Shown: positions 6,501-7,019 of the stretch, in pieces | Position numbering within the stretch: position 1 is the first letter of the stretch | Layout of the letters: every line of letters begins with the position of its first letter | Assembly (NCBI GenBank): GCA_049642465.1 | Contig: JBAROV010000117.1 | Location: 1-7,019 of the forward strand | DNA length: 7,019 nt | DNA from: CAWDPQ01 sp049642465 | GTDB taxonomy: Bacteria > Acidobacteriota > Vicinamibacteria > Vicinamibacterales > 2-12-FULL-66-21 | Direction of reading: 5' to 3' | The notes under the pieces: model-generated | What the model was told of the DNA's origin: nothing | Seen by the model: only the letters and a program-made list of their open reading frames with translations | Database searches by the model: none | Translations under genes and position numbers: made by a program

Positions 6501-6913
6501 TTCGAGTCGGGTGCCCACGCCAGGACGGTGTCGTCGGCCGAGTGAGAGGTCAGCTGCTTCGGCGTCCCCCCCTCGACGGGCACGAGATACACGTCGAGGT
6601 TGCCGGTCCGATCGCTCGAGAACGCAAGCCATCGTCCATCGGGCGAGAATCGCGGAAAGACGTCGCGGGCTCGATTGACCGTGATGCGACGGACGTCCTG
6701 TCCCTTTTCGTCGGCGGTCCACACATCGCCCAGATAGGTGAATGCAATTCGTCCCGCGTGGTAGTGAGGATAGCGAACGAGCCTGGCGTCTCCCGCTGCG
6801 CGCGTCTGCGCAAACGCAAGCAGCATGACAGTCGCGCATACGAGAGACGCGGCGATCCCCCGCCTTCGCGCTCTGCGGCGGGTGAGCCTCAGACGAGCAT
6901 CAACGATGGACAT
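3575..6913 (-). CDS. Secreted tricorn-like protease (S41 family; beta-propellers, PDZ, catalytic domain)
   Basis: An in-frame ATG lies at 6925, but the ATG at 6913 is preferred because GGGAGG (6918-6923) precedes it by 4 nt; this gives 1112 aa. A basic start and hydrophobic core (GIAASLVCATVMLLAFAQTRA) form a signal peptide, so it acts outside the cytoplasm, unlike archaeal tricorn. Residues about 40-690 are WD40/PD40-type blades (FSPDGRWLAF, YSPDGRRIAYVSDRSG, WSPDGQWIAFSRPD) making two propellers that gate peptide entry. A helical part follows (about 705-785), then PDZ (about 803-878), then the S41 core with DQRWNGGG. Catalytic residues by comparison with Thermoplasma tricorn: S784-H785 (NASHTG), nucleophile S1006 (WRSASNAEMFP) and E1064 (MENYGVAPD). 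The residue after the nucleophile, Asp966 in tricorn, is N1007. Gly-rich or acidic inserts occur near 518-527, 537-575, 638-660 and 791-799. It probably degrades peptides from secreted or imported protein. Confidence 0.93.
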   Translation of the reverse strand: MSIVDARLRLTRRRARRRGIAASLVCATVMLLAFAQTRAAGDARLVRYPHYHAGRIAFTYLGDVWTADEKGQDVRRITVNRARDVFPRFSPDGRWLAFSSDRTGNLDVYLVPVEGGTPKQLTSHSADDTVLAWAPDSKSILFASNRAEDFTGKLYTIGLEGGMPENVAADMGVWATYSPDGSKLAINRHGQVYWRKYYRGANQTDVTLMDVSAKTFTTVTDFKGLDSWPMWGRDGFIYFVSDREGGGLTNIWRVAEKGGTAEQVTNFKAGDVRWPAMSADGKVITFEHDFGAWKLDVATRRSSVIPVAIAAETQDNTAEVRTFSSEADDYSLQPAGRRIALSVYGEIFTAPTEQGDLVQITDGAARDQDPVYSPDGRRIAYVSDRSGREEIYVASSDGAGQPEKISDIDALKLAYAWSPDSKAIAYVSSDLKLRRYDVETRRTSELATSKYGNISMPAWSPDGQWIAFSRPDYVRTSDVYIIPSAGGEERRATFDSYNDSAPRFAPNGRKLYFLRSEGFGGGGPGGGNSQIHAVALEREERDPDDPIEPADPSSDQSTADARPRPSPETASKPVTIDWGGLKRRTRQVTRMPFSVLSYTVAPDSRSLAFVTTEPAGLRTIPVIYTVQADGRRVSRLIAGGGAGGDGDDDEQPAVGGVGAAISGLAFARDGRTLYFAERRGVYAVPVPQTGTGQTAATAAPSGGREATRRRLTFTPKVRIDLAAQWSQMFGDAWRTMKYRFYDPKMHGHNWDAMKAKYEPLVQHVGDRQELLNIVNEMIGELNASHTGAAPGGGRGGGGGAILSTGYLGFDLEADRRAGRYRVSHVYEDGPADKDWVTVSSGDYLMAIDGKPVKAGDEYWALLNHRLNRKVEVTLSKKPTEEGAWKTRIAPITQNAHNQLRYERWVKDNRAKVDKLSAGRIGYLHIQAMNQPSLRKFEKELRENRNKEALVIDQRWNGGGNIDQELLGILVQREYQVWQPRGTEPNARPFAGFFGPKVVLQNWRSASNAEMFPAGFRALGLGKVIGTPTAGAVIGTGSYSLIDGSTVRTPGVGVFLADKQRTNMENYGVAPDILVDNTPEDNLAGRDRQLETGVQELLKTIGQRTTTTTAERR

Positions 6914-6917
6914 GGAG

Positions 6918-6923
6918 CCTCCC
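6918..6923 (-). promoter_or_regulatory. Shine-Dalgarno GGGAGG that fixes the tricorn-like start
   Basis: Read on the minus strand, GGGAGG is followed by CTCC and then ATG at 6913. The spacing is 4 nt. The upstream in-frame ATG at 6925 has no such site and overlaps this one, so the 1112-aa form is the likely product. Confidence 0.7.
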
Positions 6924-6955
6924 ATCTGGATCGATGGCTGGTAGACGACGGGGGC

Positions 6956-6961
6956 ATTATA
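6956..6961 (-). promoter_or_regulatory. TATAAT -10 box, putative promoter of the tricorn-like gene
   Basis: The minus strand reads GTTGACTATAATGCC here, a perfect match to the sigma-70 -10 hexamer in otherwise GC-rich DNA. Transcription would begin near 6949 and leave a leader of about 36 nt before ATG 6913. The expected -35 position (about 6978-6985) falls in the 8-bp repeat and does not resemble TTGACA. The TTGAC directly next to the -10 box is too close to act as its -35. Confidence 0.5.
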
Positions 6962-6964
6962 GTC

Positions 6965-6995
6965 AACGGGGGAACGGGAGAACGGGAGACGGGCG
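6965..6995. repeat. 8-bp tandem repeat, AACGGGAG type, about 3.5 units
   Basis: Units are AACGGGGG (6965-6972), AACGGGAG (6973-6980), AACGGGAG (6981-6988) and a shortened ACGGGCG (6989-6995). On the minus strand they read CTCCCGTT and cover the -35 region of the putative tricorn-like promoter. The repeat is visible directly; a regulatory effect is inference. Confidence 0.65.
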
Positions 6996-7003
6996 ACCAG
7001 CTA

Positions 7004-7019
7004 CGGCGAGGTCTCGCCG
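7004..7019. repeat. Perfect 7-bp inverted repeat at the window edge, may extend further
   Basis: CGGCGAG (7004-7010) and CTCGCCG (7013-7019) are exact reverse complements around GT. The right arm reaches the last base of the window, so the palindrome may be longer; the left flank reads CTA before it. It may be a terminator stem of a neighbour, an operator, or a repeated palindrome. The sequence shown does not decide. Confidence 0.5.

Noticed and set aside
6914..6925. Start of the tricorn-like protein at ATG 6925
   Set aside because: It would place GGGAGG, an excellent Shine-Dalgarno for ATG 6913, inside the coding sequence and has no site of its own.

Overview
This is a GC-rich bacterial chromosomal segment with tightly packed genes and no sign of mobile elements, CRISPR arrays or structural RNA genes. 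The gene set suggests an Acidobacteriota genome, possibly of the Vicinamibacteria type. It includes a very large signal-peptide-bearing tricorn-type S41 protease with Gly-rich inserts, a DJ-1/PfpI protein coupled to small accessory genes, and short tandem repeats between genes. The lineage is an inference from general gene character, not from a marker gene.

Plus strand, 1-1278: three genes joined by ATGA stop/start overlaps. They encode the C-terminal part of a small multi-pass membrane protein (cut by the window start), a 136-aa protein that looks like a lipocalin-type beta-barrel, and a DJ-1/PfpI (YdeA-like) protein with an intact nucleophile-elbow cysteine. The double overlap implies co-translation. 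The joint role is unknown.

Plus strand, 1279-2686: a 109-nt spacer carries a 7-bp tandem repeat and a perfect 8-bp hairpin placed just before a ribosome binding site. It is followed by a VOC (glyoxalase-fold) protein with a strongly basic tail, then, 9 nt later, a membrane-anchored calcineurin-like metallophosphoesterase of the YkuE/YaeI/LpxG type with a complete metal-binding motif set.

Plus strand, 2687-3562: a 127-nt spacer with a 13-bp palindrome leads to a 56-aa single-pass membrane protein with a good Shine-Dalgarno sequence. Its stop overlaps the TTG start of tag (3-methyladenine DNA glycosylase I), so the two appear translationally coupled.

Minus strand, 6913-3575: one gene fills the second half. 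It encodes a secreted tricorn-like peptidase with signal peptide, two beta-propellers, PDZ and S41 catalytic domain. It converges on tag with only 12 nt between the stop codons. Its upstream region (6914-7019) holds a perfect TATAAT box, an 8-bp tandem repeat in the -35 area, and a palindrome cut by the window edge.

No intergenic stretch exceeds 300 bases. Most of the window is ordinary. The points most worth checking are the small membrane ORF coupled to tag, the short tandem repeats at two gene fronts, and the basic tail on the VOC protein.
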